Shown piece after piece: positions 55,473 through 64,000 of a stretch of 64,000 nucleotides of DNA. Under the pieces are notes generated by a model, which saw nothing but the letters and a program-made list of their open reading frames with translations, was not told where the DNA came from and made no database searches. Each line of letters begins with the position of its first letter. Positions within the stretch are counted from its first letter, which is position 1. The translations under genes were made by a program, and so were the position numbers. Source of the DNA: Toxonevra muliebris (lineage: Eukaryota > Arthropoda > Insecta > Diptera > Pallopteridae); contig OY829327.1 in the NCBI GenBank assembly GCA_963691655.1, positions 63,004,079 to 63,068,078 on the forward strand, written 5' to 3'.

Positions 55473-56121
55473 CCAAGAACAATTTTAACAGTAAATTCAA
55501 AATTCAAAGTCACCCGAGAAGCCAATATTATTGCATCATCCTTTTTGAACAAAATAAATTAGTGTAAATTTTGCCATGCGAAGCCAAAGAACTAAAAACG
55601 GCCAAATCCTCAGTATATTTTATACTTAAAAGGTGCAATGCCTTCTTATTTTTGAAAAGAATGGGTGGCAGTGGTAGTATGCAAGGGTTTGAATCGCAGA
55701 TTAAAGTAAGAAACAGAATGTGAAGCTGAAGCGTGAAGTAACAATCTGTTAAAAGTAAAATGTATACATTTTCATTGTAATCAAAGACAATGTGAAGTTG
55801 TCGCTGCCGCTGAAGCTTGTCTGCTCTTAGACATGGAGACTAGCCTCTTTTGGGTTCAACATAACATAACATGTTAACCGTGTTATCATAAGTTTTTGAT
55901 ATTGTTGTCGAGCGCTGCGCTATAAAATGTTCGCTCATGTAAAAAAATTGTGCAATATGTGTAATCCGAGTACATAATTTGTAGCTACAAAAAAGCAAAA
56001 CGCAGTAAGAAAAAAGTAAAAAAATTAGCTAGGAGCTAAACCACAATTTTTGTAGCCAAACGACAAAAAAAGAAGCTAAATCTAGCTACAAAATCACTAA
56101 AATGGCAACACTGGTTGTATT

Positions 56122-56700
56122 TATTAGATTTCCTTAAAATACGTTTAAGACGTTACGATGGTTTTTAATTTTAGGTGGCCTTTAAGTGATATCTAATCAA
56201 CATTGCTCAAATTGTGAATTATAAACTTTTTCTCTATTCTTTAGTAAACAATGGTTGTTTCAAATAATGCAATACAATTTATAAATCTTCTCTAAAAAAC
56301 GCAAATTTCTTCAATGACAGTATAGAGGCTGAGAAGTAGTATAGGGAAATTTTGTTTAGTCTGAAGAGCGACAAAAGGAAGAAGAGCACTAACTCAGATT
56401 ATGTTTGATGGTGCAAAATAGGGAAATCCTTTATGTGCTATGTTTTGTTGTTCTTGCTGAAACTTGTTACTACTGAGTCTCATGGGGTTGAATCGAGTTT
56501 TATGGAGTTTTGGTGTCTGTGGTGCTGCTTTAGATTAACACGAGCGAAACAAGAACACTTATTAAAAAAAAGCTGTAATTACTTTATTTACGTATTTTGG
56601 AACTGTTCGAATGGGGTATACCAACGGTGACTAACCATTCCGATTTTTAGTAAAATAATCTGGTGAATTATTTTATAAATACGAGATATGGAAGCGTTCC
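56122..56700. other. No gene recognised
   Basis: AT-rich DNA with a short ORF (56433-56630) without known motifs. Confidence 0.4.
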
Positions 56701-56929
56701 ATATTTTTTTTTTTTTTTTGTTTTTGTTTATTGATAACGAATTTGTAAAATTTTTAACAATGCTTTCTCAAAAAAATTAATATTTTTGAATGAGAAGATA
56801 GCTGATAACTTTTCTAAATCACTTGCTATCAGTTTAGTGATAAGAAGTTAAGAATAAATACTTAAATGACAATTAATATATAAAATTGTTTTTTTGTTTT
56901 TAAAGTAATCATATTATAATTAAACATTT

Positions 56930-57431
56930 AAATTATAATTAGCCAGAAGTAACCTTTTAACTTCATTTTTAAAACGCACTACATTTCTAGCATTTTTAAT
57001 TCCTTCTGGTAGTTTATTAAAAAGTTGAGTACCGTAGTTTCGTATAGATTTTGAGCTTCTTTCTGTGCGAAAAAAATGTGGTCTCAGAGTTAACTGATTT
57101 CTAATGTTATAGACAAAATTTTCTTCTTCAATTATATTTAGATTATGTTTTATTATGTTTGTAATATGGAATATTTGCGTATATCTAGTATATTGTGATA
57201 CAGACTTTCTGTTGATGTTCTACGCGTTAGTGTTAAAATGTTTTAAATTATTTTATTTTGAAATCTTTGTAGTTTATTTATTTTTTGTTCGGTGCATCTA
57301 TTCCATATTGGGTTTAAATAGTTTATATGAGACATGAAAAAAGAGTTGTACAGTAACCAAAGTTGTCTCTGTGGTAGTGTGCTTTTGCTTTTATAAATCG
57401 CAAAATTTAGTGTAATGAGTTTCAGTTCCAA
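56930..57431 (-). pseudogene. C-terminal domain of the LINE at 56706-58898
   Basis: The frame 57431-57243 holds LYNSFFMSHINYLNPIWN. Beyond it, in another frame near 57120-56935, a recognisable C-terminal block is left (LTLRPHFFRTERSSKSIRN, YGTQLFNKLPEGIKNA, FKNEVKRLLL). Such a block is common after the RT thumb in insect CR1/Jockey-type elements. Confidence 0.75.
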
Positions 57432-57449
57432 TTTATTTATGTGTTCATG

Positions 57450-58445
57450 TCAATTCAAATTTGAATCAAACCATATACCTAGGTACTTTAAGCGCTCCAC
57501 TCTCGAAATGAAAAACTCATTGAAATTGATTCCATTGAGTTCGTTCATGTCGGGGATTTTTTTGTAAATGTTAAAAATTATGAAATTTGTTTTCGATAAA
57601 TTAATTTTTAGTAGACTTTTTTCGAACCATTGTGTAATAATTTTTAAGTCCGACTGAATATTGACTAACAGTTCGTCTAATGCATCCGTAGCGTACATAA
57701 AAGTACCATCGTCTGCATAAAATTGCGGAATTTCATTAAGTTTTAGGTTAAAAACATTGTTAATATATATCAGGAACAAAGTGGCATACCGACATTGATG
57801 GTTTTTGTTGCACTCTTCGTACCATTAATTTGAACAAATTGTTTTCTATTTATTAAAAAGTTTTTAAAAAGCTTAAGAGCATTTTCTTAACACAATGCTT
57901 TCAAATACTTTGTCAATTATACTTAATTTGGTGATTGGCCTATAATTAGAGCAAAGTTCTTTGTTTCCACTTTTATGGATAGGAACTACTGCTCCAATTT
58001 TCAGCTCTTCTGGATAACTTCCTCTTTGAAAGCATTTATTAATGAACGCAGCCAAAGGACCGGATAGTTCCTCGTTATACTTTTGTACAAAACGTACAAA
58101 GATGCCATCCGGTCCATTAGCTGATCTTGAATTAAGTTCAGCTATTGCTATACCAACTTCACTCGAGTCGCATTCATTTAATAATAAAGGATGAGCTATT
58201 CTAATTGTTGGCTTATTAGTATATTCCACTATTTCTGGTGTTTTTACAATATTTGTAAAATAATTATTAAATATGTCAGCAACATCGCACGGGTTCGTGA
58301 AATAATTTTCATTATACTTTATTTGAGTTATCTCATTATGTGAGATATTGTTTTGACCGTATATAATTTCTTTTAAAATGTACCACGTTCTAGAACTAGA
58401 ATTGATATTTGCTTCTATTTGATTTCCATACTGCTCCTTTCTCAA
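57450..58445 (-). pseudogene. Reverse transcriptase of the LINE at 56706-58898
   Basis: Fingers: SRSANGPDGIFVRFVQ, GAVVPIHKSGNKELCSNYRP and KLSIIDKVFESIV (58445-57873). After a deletion of most of the palm come YADDGTFMY with the catalytic pair, SLLKINLSKTNFI and RLKYLGIWFD (57779-57450). Inactive. Confidence 0.85.
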
Positions 58446-58550
58446 TTTATTGATTTTGTTTCGAATCTGAATTTTGTATTTCCTGAATTCATTTTCGAAA
58501 TATAGGTTGTTGATATATATTCTCTTTAATTTATAATACTTGTTTTTCTT

Positions 58551-58898
58551 TTAAGGCAAGCACAGTAACTCCTTATTCATCCATGGCTTCTTAAAATTTC
58601 GATTTAATTTTTTAGCACTTTTGGTGCATTGTTTAATGTTTACGCATATGCATGTATGAAACTCAAAGAAACTGGATTTATAAAGTATTTCATTTATTCG
58701 ATTTTCTTCTTCAAAGAGGCGGTAATCAAAAACTTCTATTTCGTTTTTGAAATTTTCATTGTTTCTAATTTTCAGAGCAATTAATCTATGATCAGATATA
58801 GCATTATCATCTAAAGATAAAACGTATTGTTGATCGACTATATCCGTTAACACATGATCAATTATATACATAGAGCTTTTTCCTTTTCTAGTGTACAT
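58551..58898 (-). pseudogene. Endonuclease C-terminus of the LINE at 56706-58898
   Basis: 115 codons with IIDHVLTDI and AISDHRLIALKI, the end of an AP-type endonuclease (catalytic Asp-His pair), then the basic linker (KKLNRNFKKPWMNKELL). The N-terminal two thirds are absent. Confidence 0.75.
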
Positions 58899-59428
58899 CT
58901 ACTTATTCATATCATTCAAACAGAAAAACCCATTACTGTATATTGTAATTTTGCTTTTTGCTCCGAAGGTTAGGTTAGGTTGGAGTGTCAACCTTCTACT
59001 TGAAAGCACACTTAAGCACATAATTAGGCTTATTGTGATACCACAGTACGGCACAATTTCTCCATTTATGGAGTGAAGAAACATGAGGATTCCATAATGA
59101 ATCTGGCTATGTCTTTAATATTTATGGATGATAGCTCGGACCGACTAGTGAAGAAAGGCGATCCCAGGACTATTTCTTTCTCCTCCTCAGAGCAACAGCC
59201 CCGACAGAAGTCATTAAATGGTAGTCATAGCCTTGCAGCATGTCTCCCCATTATGCAGTGTCCCGTGAGCACCAAAGTCGGATTTTGATGGATTTTCTGC
59301 TAAGGTTGAGTAGCTGTCTAGTCCGTCTATTGTCCATAGTAGTCCATATTAGCCTGGTAATACCACAAGTATGCTCCGCTACCCGGGATCTTTTTACTTC
59401 CTCAAGGTAGTTTTGCTTAATGGCTAAT

Positions 59429-60230
59429 TTAATTGGCGTAAGAGGGCGTAAGAATGGTGTAGGAAGGTGATATATTTGTAACCAGCGAGCCCTGTTTTCC
59501 TAACGCGTCGGTATTGCAGTTACCTGAAATATCCATATGTCCAGGTACCCAATATAGGTGGACCTGCGAGTGACTCGACAAAAAGTTGCGTAAAGATCGG
59601 CAGTAAAAAACAAGCTTTGATGCAGTGAAAATACCGGCAAGGGACTTCATTGCTGCTTGGCTGTCCGTGTAGATGCGTATATTCGTATCGAATGAATCGT
59701 TGCAAATAAGCTACTTGGACGCTTTATTGATAGCCATTACTTTCGCCTGAAAGAGAGTCTGAGATCTAGCATACTAGAGAAGATGCCACAGCCGACTCTT
59801 TCCTTCAATTTGGATCAATCTGTATATATGTTAATTGAATTGTCAGTTACCACCTCATCATTAACCTATTCCTCTCTACTGGGGATATGAGTGAAGAACG
59901 TGTGGTTTAAATTAGAGGTAGACCAAATGTAGTCTACGTTAGTTGGTATGGACGTATCGTGGATTAGAATCTTGGCATGGCAAGGGTTCGACCGGGTTCA
60001 GTAAGTTAAGGCAGCAGGGCACTTAGCTTGTTGCTTAACCAAAAGTGAAGTTGGCAACCGACGAAGGATTGCGAAGAGAGCTTTCGGAGAGCCCCAGTAA
60101 TCAATATAGCTGCCGTTCTTCTAACCTTATCCAGTGGATTAAGGTTGACCGCCTTTGCAGTAGCTGGCCACCAGAAGACGGATCCATAAAGAGCCAGGAA
60201 GCGCTTAAAAAATTTGCGGATTATATACAA
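59429..60230 (-). pseudogene. RNase H and upstream region of LOA-like copy 2
   Basis: Upstream block 60230-60010 reads LYGSVFWWPATAKAVNLNPL, DKVRRTAAILITGALR. RNase H follows with the Ser-Gln-Ala block near 59650 and WVPGHMDISGN at about 59555-59520. Several frameshifts and stops. Sister to the RNase H of copy 1 but more decayed. Confidence 0.8.
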
Positions 60231-60340
60231 TTTTTTTATTTTTGTCAGTTTTTGAAATGTATACATAAGTACATAAATATATAAAAAATGTATATATTTA
60301 TTTAATATAAATACATATCGCACCCTAACTACAAAAGTGG

Positions 60341-60610
60341 CACTACCTCTGTTCAACCGACCAATCCTCTGTTCAACAATTTCGCTACTTCTATTCTTCA
60401 AGCACGTATCTCTAAAAGTACCATTTCGCAGAAAACACTATCGTGTTCAAGTGGAGATACGAGGTTGAAAAACTGGCACTAAGATTTTTTTTCATTCAAA
60501 CTCTCTGAGAACTTATTTTTATCTGGATCCTTAGGTGATTTTATACAATGTAAACAAAAAACTCAATTTCGCCAAAAATTGAGATACCTGGTTGAAGAAT
60601 AGAGGTAACG
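60341..60610. repeat. Locus with an iterated TACCTCTATTCTTCAACC phrase
   Basis: Variants of CTACCTCTGTTCAACC and CGTATCTC occur at 60341-60358, 60365-60377 and 60384-60412, and inverted at 60451-60469 and 60581-60610. The ends near 60341 and 60610 mirror each other. It lies inside LOA copy 2. Design is like elements A, B and D; boundaries are not fixed. Confidence 0.45.
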
Positions 60611-60729
60611 ATTTGAACTATGCATTTCTAAATATAAATTAGCATCATCTGATTATACAAAAAACTGCAAGTCGTACTGTTTAATTTTGATTCCTTTGCA
60701 TTTTAATTATTTTGTACTAAATCTTGTAC

Positions 60730-60885
60730 AGGAAATTTTGAAAAGTATCGAATTTCCATACCAGCATCAATGTACTCAATGAGTTCAAGTACTTATAATA
60801 CTTTTTTACTCAATACTTTTTATTGAGTAAAAAAGTATCGGGCATTGGGATAAAAGTATCGAGTACCGATACCATTTCCTTAATC
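60730..60885. repeat. Stretch rich in GTATCGA and GAGTA words
   Basis: AGTATCGAATTTCC, GTATCGGGC, AGTATCGAGTACCGATACC and similar words in both orientations. Related in style to 20590-20735. Confidence 0.4.
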
Positions 60886-61299
60886 ATGATTAAGATTTAT
60901 TAAAGTATTAACGACAGCGTCGGGGGAGACATTGTTGAAAGCCCGCTCGATATCGAGAAACGCTGCAAGTAGGGTTGCCAGATGCAAATCTAGAACATTG
61001 AGCTAAAATTTCGGGATTTTCCAATTTTCATCTGGACATTGAAAAAAAATTTGTCCACACAACAAAAAAAAATTAATAGGAAAAATTATTTATTTTTTTA
61101 TATTCATATGTATGTGCATTAAAATGCTTCGAATCCCATACACAAAAAAATCGGCCTTGCTGTACACCTCTGAAAATGAACCTTGGTCTATTTTGTGATG
61201 ATTTCCAAAATATTTTTCGTAAGCTGGTTTTTTTTTTTGTTGAGTGAACACCTGATAACACAGTGCAACAAAATTTCAACTTTTGTCTCATGTGCGAGG

Positions 61300-61560
61300 T
61301 TTATCTTTGGAGGAAGAGTATGTATACAAAAATTCTATATATCTTTGTGCTTAAACAACTTTGTTTCGGACATCAAATTCATATCGGTTAAAATAAACAA
61401 ATTTTTTAACATACCCTGAAGATTTCTTTTTTCCGACTTCATATTTTCCATATTGTGGGGAAAACTAGATATGATGAAGCAAAGTAAGTGGGCAGTCGTG
61501 ATCAGCGACTAAATTACTATTAAACTGTTGTACTGTGTAATCAATGTTAGACGCCTTTTG
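61300..61560. repeat. Dispersed repeat family R2, copy 2
   Basis: Second copy of 5670-5960, inserted within the LOA copy 2 remains. See shared blocks there. Confidence 0.65.
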
Positions 61561-61914
61561 AACTTTACATTACGGAGCCGATGCATAAATATTTTCAGCG
61601 CCTGAGACTTTTGGTATATTTTTAAAATGTTTAATGTGTTTTACTCTTTATAAGTAAAAATTTTATTACTACAAATTTGAAAATTTTATCTGAATAAATT
61701 TCTGAAAATCGGAACTCTGGACCTGGGACTGCTTTGGATATGAGGACAAGCATTATAAATTTGCAATAGCCAGGAAGTGACGTGTTCTGTTCCTTGCTGA
61801 ATGTTAGCGGGAATGATACCATCTGGTCTGGGTGATTTATAGGGGCTGATGGATTTGATGACCACTTTAGTTGAATGTCGGTCAATTGGAACGTCCATCG
61901 AAGTTTAATTCTCT

Positions 61915-62767
61915 TTTATTTGTGGCAGCTTACGATTTTTGTTGGCCCAACGTATGCCGATTATTGGTTATCAAAAAATGTGACTGATTCCGATCACCGG
62001 CTAGCCGATACATACAGTAAAAAATAGATTTTTTTTAGGCACAGTTTTTTTTCATTTTGAGTTAAGTAAACAAAAAGTAATCCAAATCTCAGTAAATAAA
62101 ACAACAAATTCAATTTTTTACGTAAATTATATATAAAGATTCATATATTACAAAAATATAAAAAAAAAGCAAATATGTGTATCATGTCCAAATTTTTATT
62201 TGTCATTGCTTGAAAAGGATTAATTTATTAAATGTTGTATAGATTAACTCAATTTACATATTTGTACTTAAAAGATTCTTTACTAAAGTATTGATGTTAT
62301 CTCTAATGAAATTTCAGCAAAACTGAAAAAAAAAACACGAAATTAATAGCATTAAAATAGATACAAAGGCAATTAAATAGACGAAAAATTAAGTTGATCA
62401 ACTATTTTTTCAGCAATTTTTGTTATAAAAAATTTCGGCCAAATGGTCGGCCACTTTTAAGCCAATACAGATCCCCATAATTTAGGCCGACACTGACCGA
62501 AGAATTGAATTCTGGTCGGCGTAGGTATACCACACTCTAATCGCTGGTGCGTGTAAGGAAAAAAATAATTGTTAGATGCGAAGGTTAATAACCTTACGCG
62601 ATAGAAAAATGGCACTTAAATCAGCGTCCACGAGTTATTCAAAATTATTTAAAAAGTACCTGACCCAAAAAAAGTTTTAATTTGTTGAGTAGTGTAGTAA
62701 TAGTAATAATTTAAATAGTTATATAAAATAATAATACTAATTGAACACTTATTTTCCTTCATTTCAG
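61915..62767 (+). other. Intron sequence upstream of the Snap25 exon
   Basis: AT-rich without recognisable element except the short word AATTTCGGCCAAATGGTCGG near 62432. It ends in TTTCCTTCATTTCAG, a good 3' splice site. I infer that it is a 5'UTR intron because the exon carries the start codon one base after the acceptor. Confidence 0.6.
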
Positions 62768-62768
62768 A

Positions 62769-62867
62769 ATGCCATCTATTGATCCTGCAGAGGAGGCATC
62801 TGCGCCTCAAGTTCCTAAAACTGAGTTAGAGGAACTTCAAATCAGCGCGCAAGGTGTAGCTGATGAG
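62769..62867 (+). CDS. Snap25: Snap25, first coding exon (synaptosomal-associated protein 25)
   Basis: The exon starts at 62768 after CTTCATTTCAG and has ATG at 62769. It encodes 33 residues and ends in phase 0 at 62867 before the donor GTATGT. The residues APQVPKTELEELQISAQG and VADE agree with the N-terminus of fly SNAP-25 as I know it, with small differences in the first ten residues. It does not fit the paralogue Snap24. SNAP-25 is a membrane-attached t-SNARE giving two helices to the syntaxin-synaptobrevin complex for vesicle fusion at synapses; the first helix begins in this exon. The next exon is not in the window, so the following intron is longer than 1.1 kb. Confidence 0.9.
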
Positions 62868-63629
62868 GTATGTGGAACACATTGAATTTAATTACCTCTG
62901 GAAAGAAAAACACTATGGATCATAATTTAAAGCCAATTTTGTAGGATTTAATTTAATAAAAACAGAATTAGCGTAAAACGTCGTCTGGCTAACGTCCGCA
63001 TCATTAGTAGTGAGCTCAGATTATTACGAACACACGCTGAAATTGTTACACACTAAAGTGTCACAAAAGAGTCTAAATCCCTCGATACGTCCCCCTATCT
63101 AACACCAATAGCATGCTAGGGAAAGGTGTAGCTGGCTTTTTCCCGTAATCGAATAGCTTGAACAATTACTACTTTAGTTTTCACTTGACAATGTGAGCGC
63201 GGTATAAATTATTCGTGCAAACGAAATTCCATTTTGTTATATTCTTGTGAAGCTGCTACAAGTGTGTAAGTTTTTGAAAAGTTAAATTGATTGCGTGCAT
63301 TCGTTTCTGTGTTCTGTGTGCTTTCACCTGATAAAGTCGATTTTTCATTCGGATTTGTTTCTTGTGCGTAATAGCATGAAATGTGTTAAAATTCGTAGTG
63401 GTCTTGAGTAGGCACCAAACAGGTGGTCCGAGCGATGAACGCCTTTGGCAGTTTCTTCAGTTTTAACAGTTTTTTAATTTTATTCTTTCTTTTTGAGATT
63501 CTATTTGGAATGGAGAAATGTTTATATTCTATAATTAATGTTTGACAATATTTTATATGTTTTTTCACTGCATATGGTTTAAATTTGTTAATTTTTTCCT
63601 AAAACTTACATAACCTAATCAAGACCAGG
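62868..63629 (+). other. Snap25 intron, 5' part
   Basis: Starts with GTATGTGGAACAC. No further exon or clear repeat up to 63629. A TATAAATT at 63201-63208 followed by GTAAGTTTTTG at 63266 could by chance resemble a promoter with a first exon; no support beyond that. Confidence 0.6.
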
Positions 63630-63852
63630 GGGGTGCCGGCTTAGGACCACCATTTTGAGAAATAGCAAAAATCGACTTCTTCACTTTGCGCTGCATTGCG
63701 ACTACAAAAATCTCTCTACACTGCTCCGAATGACAGATTTGTAGACAAAGGATCGTAGTACTTGACCAAAGGCATTAAAATGACATTAAATCCTGTTTAC
63801 CCCCTGTTTTTGGCAAAAACTCTTACGGTACCGACTTAGGACCACTCTCCCC
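63630..63852 (-). mobile_element. End of a TA-flanked element with iterated GGTCCTAAGTCGGTACC phrase (element C)
   Basis: Read on the minus strand from TA at 63853-63854: GGGGAGAGTGGTCCTAAGTC and GGTACC (63852-63828), then inward the phrase again as GGTGGTCCTAAGCCGGCACC (63651-63632). The outer GGGGAGAGTGG resembles the ends of elements A and B. The other end was not found in the window. Confidence 0.5.
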
Positions 63853-64000
63853 TATATATAATATTTAAAAATAATTACACGAAATAAATCATAATACATT
63901 GCACGCTCGGAATTCTTAAGTTTGGAAATCTTAATTGTCCAGGAAACTTAAATAGTTTTTGACTTGTATGTAACTTCCTAAAATCTTCAAATTTGACTTA

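Larger units (their letters stand above)
48473..55477 (+). mobile_element. BEL/Pao LTR retrotransposon, full length but defective
   Basis: Two 367-bp LTRs (48478-48844, 55106-55472) that appear identical enclose a gag-pol region in the usual order gag, protease, RT, RNase H, integrase. A 5-bp duplication CCAAG (48473-48477, 55473-55477) flanks it. Coding is broken by a deletion near 53045, a one-base loss near 53292 and a stop at 54860-54862. Identical LTRs mean a very recent insertion, since the two LTRs are copied from one template. The element probably moved with proteins supplied by intact relatives. Confidence 0.95.
48223..56113. mobile_element. hAT element with CAGTGTTGCCA termini, split by a BEL retrotransposon
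   Basis: Left end CAGTGTTGCCAGAAAT, right end ATGGCAACACTG. A perfect 8-bp duplication GTTGTATT flanks it (48215-48222, 56114-56121). Without the BEL insertion it is about 890 bp. GTAGCTAAA or AGCTACAAA words recur near both ends (48260-48310, 56030-56100). Non-coding. Confidence 0.9.
56706..58898 (-). mobile_element. Non-LTR retrotransposon fragment with poly(A) tail
   Basis: Minus-strand LINE from the end of the endonuclease (58898) to an A-tail seen as T-rich sequence at 56706-56718. Reading order: endonuclease end, linker, RT fingers (58445-57873), RT palm end and thumb (57779-57450), and a C-terminal domain (57431-56930). The part with the first catalytic aspartate is deleted near 57785-57873. 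Several frameshifts. Clade uncertain (CR1, Jockey or I group). Confidence 0.8.
58968..61910 (-). mobile_element. LOA-like non-LTR retrotransposon, fragmented (copy 2)
   Basis: Minus-strand remains in order: RT N-terminal part (61910-61740, KSPRPDGIIPA), an RT palm fragment (60968-60885, FLDIERAFNNV), post-RT region (60230-60010, YGSVFWWPATAKAVNLNPLD), RNase H (59700-59430, HLYWVPGHMDISGN) and C-terminal part (59290-59090). The sense-strand 3' end again consists of AACCT units (plus strand GGTTAGGTTAGGTTGG at 58969-58984). Unrelated sequences fill 60980-61730 and 60235-60880. Confidence 0.8.

Noticed and set aside
63196..63275. TATAAATT plus a downstream GTAAGT as an alternative Snap25 promoter and exon
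   Set aside because: A TATA-like word and a donor-like word are expected by chance in this AT-rich intron; nothing else supports it.
1..64000. CRISPR arrays, operons, rRNA, bacterial-type regulatory sites
   Set aside because: The window is animal nuclear DNA with introns and retrotransposons; no regularly spaced direct repeats with unique spacers were seen.

Overview
The window is about 64 kb of AT-rich nuclear DNA from an insect, most likely a higher fly (Brachycera). It holds one exon I recognise with confidence: the first coding exon of Snap25 (62769-62867, + strand), a presynaptic SNARE gene. Its N-terminal residues (VPKTELEELQ, QGVADE) and its clean splice sites fit the fly protein. In Drosophila this gene lies in pericentric heterochromatin and has very large, transposon-filled introns. 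The rest of the window fits that: almost everything else is transposable-element debris, often nested two to four deep.

Layout. 1-12.1 kb: end of a small TIR element; a Jockey-like non-LTR element (430-4640, minus) split by a TA-flanked DNA transposon (674-1864); dispersed repeats; a second Jockey-like RT fragment (6915-7855, plus); a tRNA-type SINE; a possible three-exon gene of unknown identity (about 8850-9458, minus); and an LOA-like element (9605-12100, minus). 12.3-24.2 kb: MITEs with measurable target duplications, a CR1-like element split by a second TA-flanked transposon (14170-15147), repeat family R1, a four-level nest of insertions (20105-22779), and a fairly young 5'-truncated LINE (22801-24217). 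24.7-30.5 kb: a dimeric SINE with a 12-bp target duplication, an array of small hairpins, more R1 copies, foldback MITEs, a minisatellite. 31-36 kb: a wrecked Ty3/Gypsy element of CsRn1 type containing further insertions. 36.4-39.6 kb: nested DNA transposons. 40.1-43 kb: a LINE fragment folded into a two-level palindrome. 45.1-48 kb: three DNA elements, one piggyBac-like with a hAT inside. 48.2-56.1 kb: a hAT element split by a complete BEL/Pao LTR retrotransposon whose two LTRs look identical but whose coding region is broken. 56.7-61.9 kb: a LINE fragment and a fragmented second LOA element. 62-64 kb: Snap25 exon and flanking intron.

The most unusual signal is a group of DNA transposons that duplicate TA, share an outer end close to GGGTAGAAGGGGG, and each carry a different short phrase repeated in both orientations along the element. 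The two best cases (674-1864 and 14170-15147) can be removed cleanly from the RT genes they interrupt, which fixes their ends. Two or three further loci (32852-34595, right end at 63852, 60341-60610) have the same design with other phrases. No CRISPR array, operon, rRNA or genuine tRNA gene is present. All homology statements come from reading motifs, not from searches.
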